Made by a program: the position numbers and the translations under genes. Shown here one piece after another: positions 37,864 to 47,270 of a stretch of DNA of 64,000 bases. The stretch is taken from positions 124,001 to 188,000 of the forward strand of contig NZ_VFPN01000002.1 in NCBI RefSeq assembly GCF_006716695.1. The letters are read 5' to 3'. The notes under the pieces are model-generated. The model ran no database searches and had not been told where the DNA came from. It saw only the letters and a list, made by a program, of their open reading frames with translations. Positions within the stretch are counted from its first letter, which is position 1, and each line of letters opens with the position of its first letter. This DNA comes from Klugiella xanthotipulae (lineage in GTDB: Bacteria; Actinomycetota; Actinomycetes; Actinomycetales; Microbacteriaceae).

Positions 37864-38438
37864 CACATCACCATCTGGGGGAAGAGGAACGGGAGGGGAA
37901 CCAGAATCACAGCACCCACGACGAGCCAGACGAGTCGGACCCAGGCGCGCGAGGAGCGGGTGAGGGCACACACCGACGCAAACCAGGCTGCGGGGGCCGC
38001 AATCGTGAGCCAGATCGTGACCTGCATCATCAGGTCGCCCAACACCCCACCCGAGGAACTGGTGGCGTAGAAGTCGGAAAAGCGACGAGCCGACACGATC
38101 CAGCCAAGACTGTAGAGCAGGTAGACGCCGCCAAGAACACCCAGCAACACCAACACAGTGTCGCTCACGCGGCGCGGTGCGACATCAGCACCGGTCGTGG
38201 GCTCGACAGACGCCTGGTCTTCGGCGGCGGGGTGTCCGTCGAAGACAGCAGGACCCTCCACCACGGCGTCGGCATCCTGCCAGCCCTCGTGACCTTCGTG
38301 CTCATCGACGGTCACGTCAGCACCGGTGGCGGTCGAAGCCGCCGCCTCACTGACGCTGACGATGTGCCAGCCGGATCGGCTGGAAACGGTGGGCGAGGCA
38401 TCTGCCTCGCCGGAATCGGGTGGGTTGTTGTGCACCAT
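37863..38438 (-). CDS. Membrane protein with acidic N-terminal domain, function unknown
   Basis: A 191-residue protein. The first 90 residues are acidic and low-complexity (many Asp, Glu, Ala, Thr); three hydrophobic segments follow (SDTVLVLLGVLGGVYLLYSL, MMQVTIWLTIAAPAAWFASV and LVWLVVGAVILVPLPFLF). It is encoded 5 bases after ksgA and coupled to the next small membrane gene. In many actinobacteria ispE follows ksgA, and it is not here. Confidence 0.7.
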   Translation of the reverse strand: MVHNNPPDSGEADASPTVSSRSGWHIVSVSEAAASTATGADVTVDEHEGHEGWQDADAVVEGPAVFDGHPAAEDQASVEPTTGADVAPRRVSDTVLVLLGVLGGVYLLYSLGWIVSARRFSDFYATSSSGGVLGDLMMQVTIWLTIAAPAAWFASVCALTRSSRAWVRLVWLVVGAVILVPLPFLFPQMVM

Positions 38439-38443
38439 GTTTC

Positions 38444-39364
38444 CTAGGGTAGCTCGCTGCGAGGAATACCCACTCCGGTGAAAACGCGGGCAATCGTGAG
38501 AAAATCGTGAACCGTCAGCTGCTCGCTGCGCGTCTGTGGATCGACGCCAGCCGCCGCAATGATTGCGGTGGCCGCGACGGTGTCGCCCAACACCGGTTGG
38601 AGCGATTGGCGCAGCATTTTCCGACGCTGCTGGAACCCGGCATCCACAAGCGCAAACGTCGCGAGGCGCTCCTCCTCAGTACCCAGGGCCACCTCGCGGC
38701 GATCAAAACCCACCAGCACCGAATCGACGTTGGGCACGGGCCAGAAAATCTGACGGCTCACCTGACCGCTCGTGCGCCACGTGCCATACCACTCAGCCTT
38801 CACGCTCGGCGCGCCGTACACTTTCGAACCGGGACCGGCCGCGAGACGATAGCCCACCTCAGCCTGCACCATTACGACACCGGCACGCAGCGTAGGAAAG
38901 TGCTCCATAAAATGCAAAAGCACCGGCACAGACACGTTATAGGGCAGGTTGGCAACGAGTCGCGCGGGCGAATCGGGCAACTCTGTGACGCGGAGCGCAT
39001 CGGCGTGGATAACCGTAAGTCGAGCATCCGGAGCCAGGAGATGGGCCGTTTCGGGCAGTTGCGCAGCCAACCGGCCGTCAATCTCCACGGCCACCACATC
39101 GGCACCCGCCTCCAACAGTCCGAGAGTGAGCGAACCCAAACCAGGGCCCACCTCGACAACCGTTTCTCCCGGCTGCACGCCCGCGACGCGCACGATACGA
39201 CGCACGGTATTGGGATCAATCACAAAGTTTTGGCCCAGCTTCTTGGTGGGCACAATGTTGAGCAAACCCGCGAGATCTCGAATCTCGGCCGGGCCGAGCA
39301 GCCGCACCGAGGAGGACTCGGCGTGGTCACCGAGTGCGTTATTATCACCCACGTGACCGGTCAT
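38444..39364 (-). CDS. rsmA: 16S rRNA (adenine1518/1519-N6)-dimethyltransferase
   Basis: KsgA/RsmA dimethylates two adjacent adenosines in the 3' hairpin of 16S rRNA. The 306-residue protein has KKLGQNFVIDPN, SAM motif I (VVEVGPGLGSLT), the acidic VVAVEID and the catalytic NLPYNVS. It overlaps the tatD stop by 4 bases in the common order metG-tatD-ksgA. Confidence 0.97.
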   Translation of the reverse strand: MTGHVGDNNALGDHAESSSVRLLGPAEIRDLAGLLNIVPTKKLGQNFVIDPNTVRRIVRVAGVQPGETVVEVGPGLGSLTLGLLEAGADVVAVEIDGRLAAQLPETAHLLAPDARLTVIHADALRVTELPDSPARLVANLPYNVSVPVLLHFMEHFPTLRAGVVMVQAEVGYRLAAGPGSKVYGAPSVKAEWYGTWRTSGQVSRQIFWPVPNVDSVLVGFDRREVALGTEEERLATFALVDAGFQQRRKMLRQSLQPVLGDTVAATAIIAAAGVDPQTRSEQLTVHDFLTIARVFTGVGIPRSELP

Positions 39365-40245
39365 TCGTTATCCCAGCGCCCGTAAACCTGCTCGGTGGTA
39401 TGGGCAATCTGCTCGCAGAGGGTATCGAGGTCGGCATCCAACACGAGCGCCATCTGCCGCACGGTGTGGGGAATGAGGTAGGCCGAGTTGGGTCGCCCCC
39501 GGTGAGGCATGGGGGTGAGAAACGGAGCATCCGTTTCGACCAGCACGAGCGAGCGCGGAACAACCCGTAACGACGCCCGAAGGTGAGCCGCCGTCTTAAA
39601 GGTGACGGTACCGGCAAACGAAAGGTACCAGCCGTGCTCGGCGCAGATCGCAGCCAGATGCTCATCACCCGAGTAACAGTGGAACACGGTGCGTTCTGGT
39701 GCACCCACTCGGAGAAGGGTAGCGACAACATCCTCGTGGGCATCGCGGTCATGAATCTGGAGGGCAAGGCCGTGGCGTTGAGCGATCTCAATGTGTTGCT
39801 CAAACGAGTAGAGCTGACTGCCACGCCCCTCCTCCCCGGTACGGAAGTAATCGAGGCCGGTCTCCCCCACAGCACGCACACGGGGCTGGGCAGCCAACTC
39901 ATCAATGCCGCTAATATGCTCGTCAAGAACACCCCGCTCCGCCAGGCGCGGGGCCTCGTTCGGGTGCAGCGCCACCGCTGCGAGCACCCGGGGGTCGCTC
40001 GCAGCGAGAGCCGCCGACCAGCGACTCGTAGCGAGATCGGTCCCCACCTGGACCACACCGCGCACGCCAACGCGTGCGGCGCGGTCAAGCTGCTCGCGGA
40101 CGTCCAGACCGGTCTCGCCATCCTCGATTTCCAGGTGGGTATGGTTATCGTAGACGGGCACACGCAGCGGCTCGGGCAGCGGTGGATAGTTCAGATCGCG
40201 CCCCGCGGTCTTCTCTCGGGAACGAATCGGTTTGCCCACCGTCAT
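39361..40245 (-). CDS. tatD: TatD family metal-dependent hydrolase
   Basis: A 294-residue TatD-type nuclease of the amidohydrolase superfamily. It shows the metal-binding start VYDNHTHLE, AVGETGLDYFR, the His-containing LQIHDRDAHED, and late FLTPMPHRGRPN. Members have 3'-exonuclease or DNase activity. The ATG abuts the metG stop codon directly. Confidence 0.94.
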   Translation of the reverse strand: MTVGKPIRSREKTAGRDLNYPPLPEPLRVPVYDNHTHLEIEDGETGLDVREQLDRAARVGVRGVVQVGTDLATSRWSAALAASDPRVLAAVALHPNEAPRLAERGVLDEHISGIDELAAQPRVRAVGETGLDYFRTGEEGRGSQLYSFEQHIEIAQRHGLALQIHDRDAHEDVVATLLRVGAPERTVFHCYSGDEHLAAICAEHGWYLSFAGTVTFKTAAHLRASLRVVPRSLVLVETDAPFLTPMPHRGRPNSAYLIPHTVRQMALVLDADLDTLCEQIAHTTEQVYGRWDNE

Positions 40246-41823
40246 CTACTCCGCGCTTTCAATCCGGGGGAACAACGCCTCAAGCACACTGACCGGCGTC
40301 CCCGGGGGCAGCTGCCCCCACACCCCGGCCGCGCGCAGATTCTGGCTAGCCAGGCTGCCGAGCACCGGCTCAGCATTAAGCGCCGCCCACAGCTTCTCGG
40401 TCGCGAGCGGGATGACCGGCGACAACAAGACGGCCAGCGCACGCAGCCCTTCGGTGGCCGTGTACAGCACAGTGCCAAGGCGCTCGCGGGTATCATCGTT
40501 TTTGGCGAGTACCCACGGCTCCTGATCGGTAATGTAACCGTTGAGGGCATCCACAATGGTCCAAATGTGCGCGAGCGCCTCGTGTACATGAAAGGCCTCA
40601 ACCGAGGCATCAGCCTCTGTGGCGGCGGCCGCAACGACAGCGTGAATCTCCCGTTCGGCATCCGTGATCTCACCCGGTTTCGGCGTCGTGCCGTCATAGT
40701 AGCGAGAGTTCATAGCGAGCACCCGGCTGGCAAGGTTACCGAAGCCGTTGGCCAGCTCCGCGTGATAGCGGGCGTTAAGGTCTTCCCAGCTGAACGAGCC
40801 GTCCTGCCCGAAGCTCACGGCACGCATGAAATAGTAGCGGAACGCATCCGACCCAAAAGTGTCTGTGATCTCGCTGGGCGCGATACCGGTCAGCTTAGAC
40901 TTGGACATCTTCTCGCCGCCCACGAGCAGCCAGCCGTGACCAAAAACGTGCCGGGGCACCTCGATCTCTGCCGCCATCAGCATGGCGGGCCAGATGACGG
41001 CGTGGAACCGCAGGATATCCTTGCCCACAATATGGTTGGCCGGCCAGCGACGGTGAAACTCCTCCTCGTTCTCGCCGTAACCCACGGCCGTCACGTAGTT
41101 GAGCAGCGCGTCGAACCACACGTACGTGACGTGGGTATTGTCCCACGGAATCGGGATGCCCCAGTCGAAGCTCGACCGAGAGATTGACAGGTCTTTCAAA
41201 CCCTGCTGCACAAACGCGATGACCTCGTTGCGGGCGCTTGGAGGCTGAACAAAGTCGGGGCGGGTCTCGTAGAGTGTGAGCAGGCGCTCCTGAAAATCGC
41301 TCATGCGGAAGAAATAGTTCTTCTCCTGGAGCAATTCGAGAGGCTTGGAGTGAATAGCACAAACCTTCACGCCTACCAACTCGCCCGTGCCCGTCACAAT
41401 CTCGCTCTCGGGTTTAAACTCCTCACAGCCCACACAGTAGAGGGCTTCAAACTCACCCGCGTAAATGTGGCCGGCGTCGTAGAGCTTTTGCAGGAACTTC
41501 TGCACATTCTTCTCGTGCCGCTCTTCGGTCGTGCGAATGAAGTCGTCATTGGCCACGTCAATCGTTTCCAGCAGCGGCAACCAGGCCTCTCGCACCAGCT
41601 TGTCGGACCACTCCTGAGGCGTCACGCCGTTTGCGGTTGCCGTACGTAGAATCTTCTGGCCGTGCTCATCGGTACCGGTGAGCAGCCAGGTGTCATCACC
41701 CGACTGCCGGTGCCAGCGAGCCAACACATCGGCCGCGACCTCCGTGTACGCATGGCCGATGTGAGGTACGTCGTTGACGTAGAAAATGGGCGTGGTTATA
41801 AAGAACGACGAACCGCTGGACAT
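40246..41823 (-). CDS. metG: Methionyl-tRNA synthetase
   Basis: MetRS charges initiator and elongator tRNA-Met. The 525-residue protein has the HIGH motif (PHIGHAYTEVAAD), the KMSKS loop (EKMSKSKLTG), and a knuckle with CVGCEEF. The length suits the short form lacking a C-terminal dimerisation domain. TAGGAT at 41836-41831 lies 7 bases before ATG 41823, suggesting a leaderless transcript. Confidence 0.97.
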   Translation of the reverse strand: MSSGSSFFITTPIFYVNDVPHIGHAYTEVAADVLARWHRQSGDDTWLLTGTDEHGQKILRTATANGVTPQEWSDKLVREAWLPLLETIDVANDDFIRTTEERHEKNVQKFLQKLYDAGHIYAGEFEALYCVGCEEFKPESEIVTGTGELVGVKVCAIHSKPLELLQEKNYFFRMSDFQERLLTLYETRPDFVQPPSARNEVIAFVQQGLKDLSISRSSFDWGIPIPWDNTHVTYVWFDALLNYVTAVGYGENEEEFHRRWPANHIVGKDILRFHAVIWPAMLMAAEIEVPRHVFGHGWLLVGGEKMSKSKLTGIAPSEITDTFGSDAFRYYFMRAVSFGQDGSFSWEDLNARYHAELANGFGNLASRVLAMNSRYYDGTTPKPGEITDAEREIHAVVAAAATEADASVEAFHVHEALAHIWTIVDALNGYITDQEPWVLAKNDDTRERLGTVLYTATEGLRALAVLLSPVIPLATEKLWAALNAEPVLGSLASQNLRAAGVWGQLPPGTPVSVLEALFPRIESAE

Positions 41824-41876
41824 GCTGTCTATCCTAAGGCCTGCACGCCCTTCGTGACGCAGGGGGCCACAAACAC

Positions 41877-42359
41877 CTACACAGGGCCACCAGCCACGCG
41901 AATCGTCGGCTCATGCACCACCGGAAAACTCACCGAGTTGGCAATAAAGCACAGCTCACGCGCCCGAACATGACCGGCACGCGCCGCCTCCAGCATCGAC
42001 GCGTGTGCCACAGTAACGGCGGGGTGCAGGGTGGCCCCCACGAACGCGCCACCGCCCCGGTGATCGACGCGCAGACGACCCTCCGCACTATCCGTATACT
42101 CCGTGACGACAATACCCGACCCCGCACACACATATAGGTAGGACAGCATGTGGCACTGGGCAAGCGCGCCCAGCAGCATCTCCTCGGGATTCCAGCGCCC
42201 AGGGTCACCTCGAAAAGGCCTGTCGGCCGAGCCCTCAATCGGATGTTTGCCCGCGGCCGTCACGGCGTGCTCTCGACCGTAATCACGGTACCCGGAGGTT
42301 CCCGTACCACGATTACCCTGCCACTCCACCCGGACCTCATACGCGTGATCGTTGACCAT
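41877..42359 (-). CDS. OsmC-like protein
   Basis: A 160-residue protein of the OsmC/Ohr superfamily of thiol-dependent peroxidases and related proteins. The central helix carries one Cys (GALAQCHMLSYLYVC), and the second conserved Cys is in ELCFIANSV. An N-terminal beta region precedes it. ATG 42359 (MVNDHAYEVRVEW) is chosen because upstream residues in the longer frame are antisense to the asparaginase gene. It diverges from that gene with a 52-base gap. Confidence 0.85.
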   Translation of the reverse strand: MVNDHAYEVRVEWQGNRGTGTSGYRDYGREHAVTAAGKHPIEGSADRPFRGDPGRWNPEEMLLGALAQCHMLSYLYVCAGSGIVVTEYTDSAEGRLRVDHRGGGAFVGATLHPAVTVAHASMLEAARAGHVRARELCFIANSVSFPVVHEPTIRVAGGPV

Positions 42360-42411
42360 GACGGACACGATACACCCGGCAGCCCGCACAGAGCCGATAG
42401 GCTCTACACCG

Positions 42412-43404
42412 ATGAATACCGAGACTTTTTCCCTGGGCGATGCCGCCCAACTGGCCGTCGTTACCCGCAGTGGGTTTATTGAGTCACGCCACGCGGGCTC
42501 GGCGGTGGTGCTGGATAGTGAAGGTGAGGTTATTCGTGAGTTGGGAAACCCCCACGCGCTCATCTATCCACGCTCCTGCCTTAAGCCGTTGCAGGCGCTC
42601 GCCGTTCTGACAAGCGGGGTTGCCCTGCCCCCCGAGTTATCGGTCATCGCCATGGCGAGCCACTCGGGCACGGCCAACCACCTAGCGCTTGTGCAGCACA
42701 TCCTCGATCTGGGGCGCATTCCCGTCTCGGCGTTGCAATGCCCGGCAGATATCCCGATTGATCGCGAGTCGCGCGGTCAGGTGCTCCGCGAGCGGCTCGC
42801 GCCCAGCCCCATGTTTATGAACTGTTCCGGCAAGCACGCGGCCATGCTGTTGGCCTGTGTCGTCAACGGCTGGCCATTGGAATCGTACCTGAATAACGAC
42901 CACCCACTTCAGGTCCACATCCGCGACACGGTGCAGCGCTTCTCGGGCGAGAAAGTTTCTGCGACGGGGGTTGACGGATGCGGCGCACCCGTGCACGCCC
43001 TCTCGCTCGTGGGACTGGCTCGCGCCATCCGCCGCATCGTCACCTCCTCCGTCTCGTCACCGTTTCCGCTGCACCGCACGGCGGCAGAACTGTACCAGAG
43101 CGCCCTCAATCACGGTTGGATTATTGACGGCCCCGGGCGTCCGAACACCGTCGTGATCGACCGCCTGGGCGTGTTTGCCAAGTTTGGAGCCGAGGGCGTC
43201 ATGGTCATGGGCGCGCCCAATGGCACGACCGTTGCGCTTAAGGTACTTGACGGCAATCTGCGGGCCGCAAGTGTGGCCTCCCTCGAGTTACTGGTGGATG
43301 CCGCGGCCCTCACCCGCGCCGCCGTTGACGACGTTCTGCCCTACCTGGGGCTGGGAGTTACGGGGGGCAGCGAGGTTGTGGGCGAGGTTCGCGCAACCAT
43401 CTGA
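42412..43404 (+). CDS. Asparaginase II-type protein
   Basis: The 330-residue protein belongs to the asparaginase_II family (similar to Rhizobium etli AnsA), distinct from the classic bacterial type I/II enzymes. Conserved blocks seen are YPRSCLKPLQA, MASHSGTANH, MFMNCSGKHAAML and GVDGCGAPVHAL. The invariant Ser-Lys pairs (SCLK and SGKH) match the catalytic region of this family. ATG 42412 lies 8 bases after TAGGCT, so it may be leaderless. Confidence 0.88.
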   Translation: MNTETFSLGDAAQLAVVTRSGFIESRHAGSAVVLDSEGEVIRELGNPHALIYPRSCLKPLQALAVLTSGVALPPELSVIAMASHSGTANHLALVQHILDLGRIPVSALQCPADIPIDRESRGQVLRERLAPSPMFMNCSGKHAAMLLACVVNGWPLESYLNNDHPLQVHIRDTVQRFSGEKVSATGVDGCGAPVHALSLVGLARAIRRIVTSSVSSPFPLHRTAAELYQSALNHGWIIDGPGRPNTVVIDRLGVFAKFGAEGVMVMGAPNGTTVALKVLDGNLRAASVASLELLVDAAALTRAAVDDVLPYLGLGVTGGSEVVGEVRATI

Positions 43405-43512
43405 ACCAGGTTTCACCCCGAGGTTGCCCCCTGCGGGTGAGATTTGTGCAGCTTACCGAGAAAATTGCGTCGATCTGTGAGGAAAAGTCACCCGAGCTGA
43501 GGGATGGGGCGC

Positions 43513-43545
43513 GCTGCCCCCACGCCGCACGGGCGCGAGGGCAGC
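43513..43545. terminator. Possible terminator hairpin
   Basis: GCTGCCC (43513-43519) pairs with GGGCAGC (43539-43545) across a 19-base loop, between the convergent asparaginase and ABC transporter genes. The loop is large and no T-run follows, so this is a moderate call. Confidence 0.4.
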
Positions 43546-43560
43546 ACGAGTGGGTACGGA

Positions 43561-45537
43561 TTAGGCCTCGGCGGCACCGGCAAATTGAGCGTTGTACAGC
43601 GTATAGTATGCCCCGCCCGTTGCCAGCAACTCAGAATGCGTGCCCTGCTCGACGATCGCGCCAGACTCCATCACCAAGATGAGGTCAGCATCCCGAATCG
43701 TGGACAGCCGGTGCGCGATCACAAAGCTCGTGCGATCGGCCCGCAGCGCGCTCATGGCCTTCTGCACGAGTAGCTCGGTGCGCGTATCCACGGAGCTCGT
43801 AGCCTCGTCCAGGATGAGCACATTGGGTTGCGCCAGGAACGCCCGAGCGATCGTGAGTAACTGCTTCTCACCGGCGCTGACGTTGGACCCCTCGTCATCG
43901 AGTACCGTGTCGTACCCGTCGGGCAACGAGTGTACAAAGCGATCCACGTACGTGGCCTTGGCCGCCGCCAGAATCTCCTCCTCCGTGGCATCGGGCCGCC
44001 CGTAGGCGATATTCTCACGGATCGTCCCACCAAACAGCCACGTGTCCTGCAACACCATCCCGGTTCGGCTGCGCAGGTCGCGCCGAGTCATCTGGGCGAT
44101 GTCCACCCCGTCAAGGGTGATGCGACCGGCATCCAGCTCATAGAAACGCATCATGAGGTTGACGAGCGTAGTTTTACCGGCACCCGTTGGCCCCACAATC
44201 GCGACCGTCTGACCGGGCTCGGCGACAAGCGACAGATCATCAATGAGCGGCTTGTCTTCGGCATAGCGGAAGGAGACGTTCTCAAAGACGAGGCGGCCCC
44301 TGTTCCCGGTCGGGGTTTCGGCCGGGTCGGCGTCCGGGGTCTGCTCCTCGGCATCCAGGAGTTCAAAGACACGCTCGGCCGAGGCCACACCAGACTGGAG
44401 CAGATTTGCCATCGAGCCCAGTTGCGTGAGCGGCTGGGTGAATTGGCGCGAGTACTGAATAAATGCGGTCACATCTCCCAATTGCATCGCGCCTGAGGCC
44501 ACCTGGAGACCACCCACAACAGCAATCACCACGTACATCAGGTTGCCCACAAACATCATGGCCGGCATGATGATGCCCGAGATAAACTGCGCGCCGAAAC
44601 TCGCCCGGTACATCTCGTCGTTCTTCTGCCGGAACGTCTCTTCCACCTCTCGGTGGCGACCAAAAACCTTCACGAGAGCGTGGCCGGTGAAGGCCTCCTC
44701 GATCTGGCCGTTGAGTTCACCCGTGTGCTTCCACTGCGCCACAAAATACTTCTGCGAGCGCTTTGCAATGATCATCGTGATGACGAGCGTGAGGGGAATC
44801 GTGACCAGCGCGATCAACGCGAGAAGCGGTGACACGATGAACATCATCACGATCACGCCGATCACCGTGAGGAGCGAGGTCAGCAACTGACTCATGGTCT
44901 GCTGAAGGGTCTGCGAAATATTGTCGATATCGTTGGTGACCCGGCTGAGCAATTCACCGCGCTGCATCTTGTCGAAGTAGCGCAACGGCAGCCGGTTGAT
45001 TTTGGCCTCAACATCCTCACGCAACCGATACACAGTGCGCTGTGTGATGCCGTTGAGCACGTATGCCTGCAACCAGCTGAACACCGAGGAGAGGATATAC
45101 AGTGCGAGCACCCAGAGCATGATGTGGCTGAGCGCGGTGAAGTCGATACCCTCACCGGGTGTGAGCGTCATACCGCTGATCATGTCGGCCTGTTGACCCT
45201 CGCCCCGGGCACGCAGACCCGCGATCACCTGCTCCTGAGTGGCACCGGCCGGCAGCAGTCGGGAGATAGCCCCCGAGAACACCAGATTGACACCCTGACC
45301 GATGATTTTGGGGCCGAGTACCGCACAGACCACGCTGACCACGGCGAGGAAGCCGACCGCCCAAATGCCCAGCAACTCTGGGCGGAGCCGCCGGATGAGT
45401 CGCTTGGCGCTCGGACCAAAGTTCATGGCTTTCTCGGTCGGCCCCTGCATTCCAGGGCCGTGACCACCGGGGCCGCGCCGCACGGGCGGGCGGGCGACGA
45501 CAGCGTCGTCATTCTGCTCTTCTACCGTCTCGCTCAT
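43561..45537 (-). CDS. ABC exporter subunit (canonical ATPase half)
   Basis: A 658-residue half-transporter: six-helix membrane domain (about 50-380) fused to an ATPase domain. Walker A is GPTGAGKT, the signature VSAGEKQ, Walker B LILDEATS with the catalytic Glu, and the switch is AHRLST. It overlaps the partner gene by 4 bases (ATGA). The pair resembles heterodimeric multidrug exporters of the LmrCD/TM287-288 type, and this subunit supplies the competent catalytic residues. Substrate unknown. Regulation is probably by the TetR protein encoded first in the operon. Confidence 0.92.
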   Translation of the reverse strand: MSETVEEQNDDAVVARPPVRRGPGGHGPGMQGPTEKAMNFGPSAKRLIRRLRPELLGIWAVGFLAVVSVVCAVLGPKIIGQGVNLVFSGAISRLLPAGATQEQVIAGLRARGEGQQADMISGMTLTPGEGIDFTALSHIMLWVLALYILSSVFSWLQAYVLNGITQRTVYRLREDVEAKINRLPLRYFDKMQRGELLSRVTNDIDNISQTLQQTMSQLLTSLLTVIGVIVMMFIVSPLLALIALVTIPLTLVITMIIAKRSQKYFVAQWKHTGELNGQIEEAFTGHALVKVFGRHREVEETFRQKNDEMYRASFGAQFISGIIMPAMMFVGNLMYVVIAVVGGLQVASGAMQLGDVTAFIQYSRQFTQPLTQLGSMANLLQSGVASAERVFELLDAEEQTPDADPAETPTGNRGRLVFENVSFRYAEDKPLIDDLSLVAEPGQTVAIVGPTGAGKTTLVNLMMRFYELDAGRITLDGVDIAQMTRRDLRSRTGMVLQDTWLFGGTIRENIAYGRPDATEEEILAAAKATYVDRFVHSLPDGYDTVLDDEGSNVSAGEKQLLTIARAFLAQPNVLILDEATSSVDTRTELLVQKAMSALRADRTSFVIAHRLSTIRDADLILVMESGAIVEQGTHSELLATGGAYYTLYNAQFAGAAEA

Positions 45538-47270
45538 GCTGCCTCCTCCGCTGCGAGCTGCGACGAGATAATCTCGGCGTAGGTTTCAGATGTGCTAAGC
45601 AATTCGTCGTGGGTTCCTCGACCCACGACGCGACCGTCCTCAAGCACAATGATCTGGTCGGCCTCCACAATCGTGGAGACGCGCTGGGCGACGACCACAA
45701 ACGTGGCATCGCTGAGCGAGGCGGTGAGAGCCCGGCGGAGGCGGGCATCCGTTGCAAGGTCGAGAGCCGAGAACGAATCGTCGAACACGTAGATCTCGGA
45801 GCGTTTCACCAGGGCGCGGGCAATCGCGAGCCGCTGCCGCTGGCCACCCGACACATTGGTGCCACCCTGGGCGATGGGCGAGTCGAGGCCCTGCGGCATG
45901 GAGGAGACAAAATCTTTCGCCTGCGCAATCGTGAGGGCCTCCCACAGCTCCTCATCCGTAGCGTCGGGTTTACCGTAGCGCAGGTTGCTCGCCACGGTAC
46001 CGGAGAAGAGATAGGGCTTCTGCGGCACCAGGCCGATGCGCGCCCACAGATCATCAGGGTCCAGATCAGCCACGCTCACCCCGTCGATGCTGACGATACC
46101 GCTGGTGGCATCAAAGAGTCTGGGCAGAAGGTTGATGAGTGTGGTCTTGCCCGAACCGGTACTGCCGATTATGGCGGTCATCTGGCCGGGCTTGGCCTCG
46201 AACGAGATATCGCTCAGCACGGGCTGCTCGGCCCCTGGGTAGGCAAAACCGACCCCGGCGAGGCGCACCGCACCGCGGCGTTCGGTCGCGGTCAGCGGGT
46301 GGGCTGGCGGGCGCACGGTGGACTCGGTCTGGAGCACCTCGCTAATCCGGTCGGCGCACACCGCAGCGCGAGGCACCATGACGGCCATGAACGTGGCCAT
46401 CATCACTGCCATCAGGATCTGCATGAGGTAGGTGAGGAACGCCGTGAGCGTGCCCACCTGCATCGAGCCGTCCTCCACCCGGAACGCTCCAAACCAGATC
46501 ACGGCGACACTCGACACGTTGAGCACGAGCATCACAATCGGGAACATCAGGGCAAAGAGACGACCGGCCCGCAGGGCGGTGTCGGTCACCTCATCGTTGG
46601 CAACCCGAAAGCGGGCGGCCTCGATATCCTCCCGCACAAACGCACGGACCACGCGGATACCAGTCAGTTGCTCCCGCAGCACCCGGTTCACATTATCAAT
46701 GCGCTTCTGCATCATCTGGAAGAGCGGGACCATCTTGACCACAATCGCACCAATCGAGATCAGCAAGACCGGCACACTCACCGCGATCAACCACGACAGT
46801 TCCAGGTCTTGCTGCATCGCCATCACAATGCCACCCACCGCAAGAATGGGAGCCGAGACGAGCAGCGTGCACGTCATCAAGACAAGCATCTGCACCTGCT
46901 GCACATCGTTGGTGTTGCGGGTAATCAGTGAGGGGGCACCAAATTGCGCCACCTCACGCTCGGAAAATTCCCCCACGCGCTCAAAGATCGCGCCACGCAG
47001 GTCGCGACCCACACGCATGGCCGCCTTCGCGCCGAAGTACACAGCTGTGATCGAGCACACCACCTGGAGCAGGGTCAGGAGCAGCATGATGCCCCCCGTC
47101 GAGATGATGTACCCGGTGTCGCCCGAGGCTACGCCCTGGTCAATAATGTCGGCGTTGAGCGTGGGCAGGTAGAGCGACAGGATCGCCTGCGCCAGCTGAA
47201 ACACCACCACCCCCGCCAGGAGCGGCCAATGCGGCCGCAGGTAGCGGCCTAACAGCTTCATTAAAATCAC
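45534..47270 (-). CDS. ABC exporter subunit (degenerate ATPase half)
   Basis: A 578-residue half-transporter with N-terminal membrane domain and C-terminal ATPase. Walker A GSTGSGKT and the signature VSGGQRQ are intact, but the Walker B glutamate is Asp (YVFDDSFSALD) and the switch His is Gln (VAQRVST). This is the asymmetry known for one subunit of heterodimeric exporters, so it most likely pairs with the next gene. The GTG start overlaps the tetR stop (GTGA), with GGAG 5 bases upstream. Confidence 0.92.
   Translation of the reverse strand: MILMKLLGRYLRPHWPLLAGVVVFQLAQAILSLYLPTLNADIIDQGVASGDTGYIISTGGIMLLLTLLQVVCSITAVYFGAKAAMRVGRDLRGAIFERVGEFSEREVAQFGAPSLITRNTNDVQQVQMLVLMTCTLLVSAPILAVGGIVMAMQQDLELSWLIAVSVPVLLISIGAIVVKMVPLFQMMQKRIDNVNRVLREQLTGIRVVRAFVREDIEAARFRVANDEVTDTALRAGRLFALMFPIVMLVLNVSSVAVIWFGAFRVEDGSMQVGTLTAFLTYLMQILMAVMMATFMAVMVPRAAVCADRISEVLQTESTVRPPAHPLTATERRGAVRLAGVGFAYPGAEQPVLSDISFEAKPGQMTAIIGSTGSGKTTLINLLPRLFDATSGIVSIDGVSVADLDPDDLWARIGLVPQKPYLFSGTVASNLRYGKPDATDEELWEALTIAQAKDFVSSMPQGLDSPIAQGGTNVSGGQRQRLAIARALVKRSEIYVFDDSFSALDLATDARLRRALTASLSDATFVVVAQRVSTIVEADQIIVLEDGRVVGRGTHDELLSTSETYAEIISSQLAAEEAA

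Noticed and set aside
39583-41187. A 534-codon open frame on the plus strand
   Set aside because: It is antisense to tatD and metG, both intact and recognisable; its composition (Arg, His, Gly, Gln rich) is typical of antisense frames.
45609-46931. A 440-codon open frame on the plus strand
   Set aside because: Antisense to the ABC exporter gene with intact Walker motifs; His- and Arg-rich shadow.
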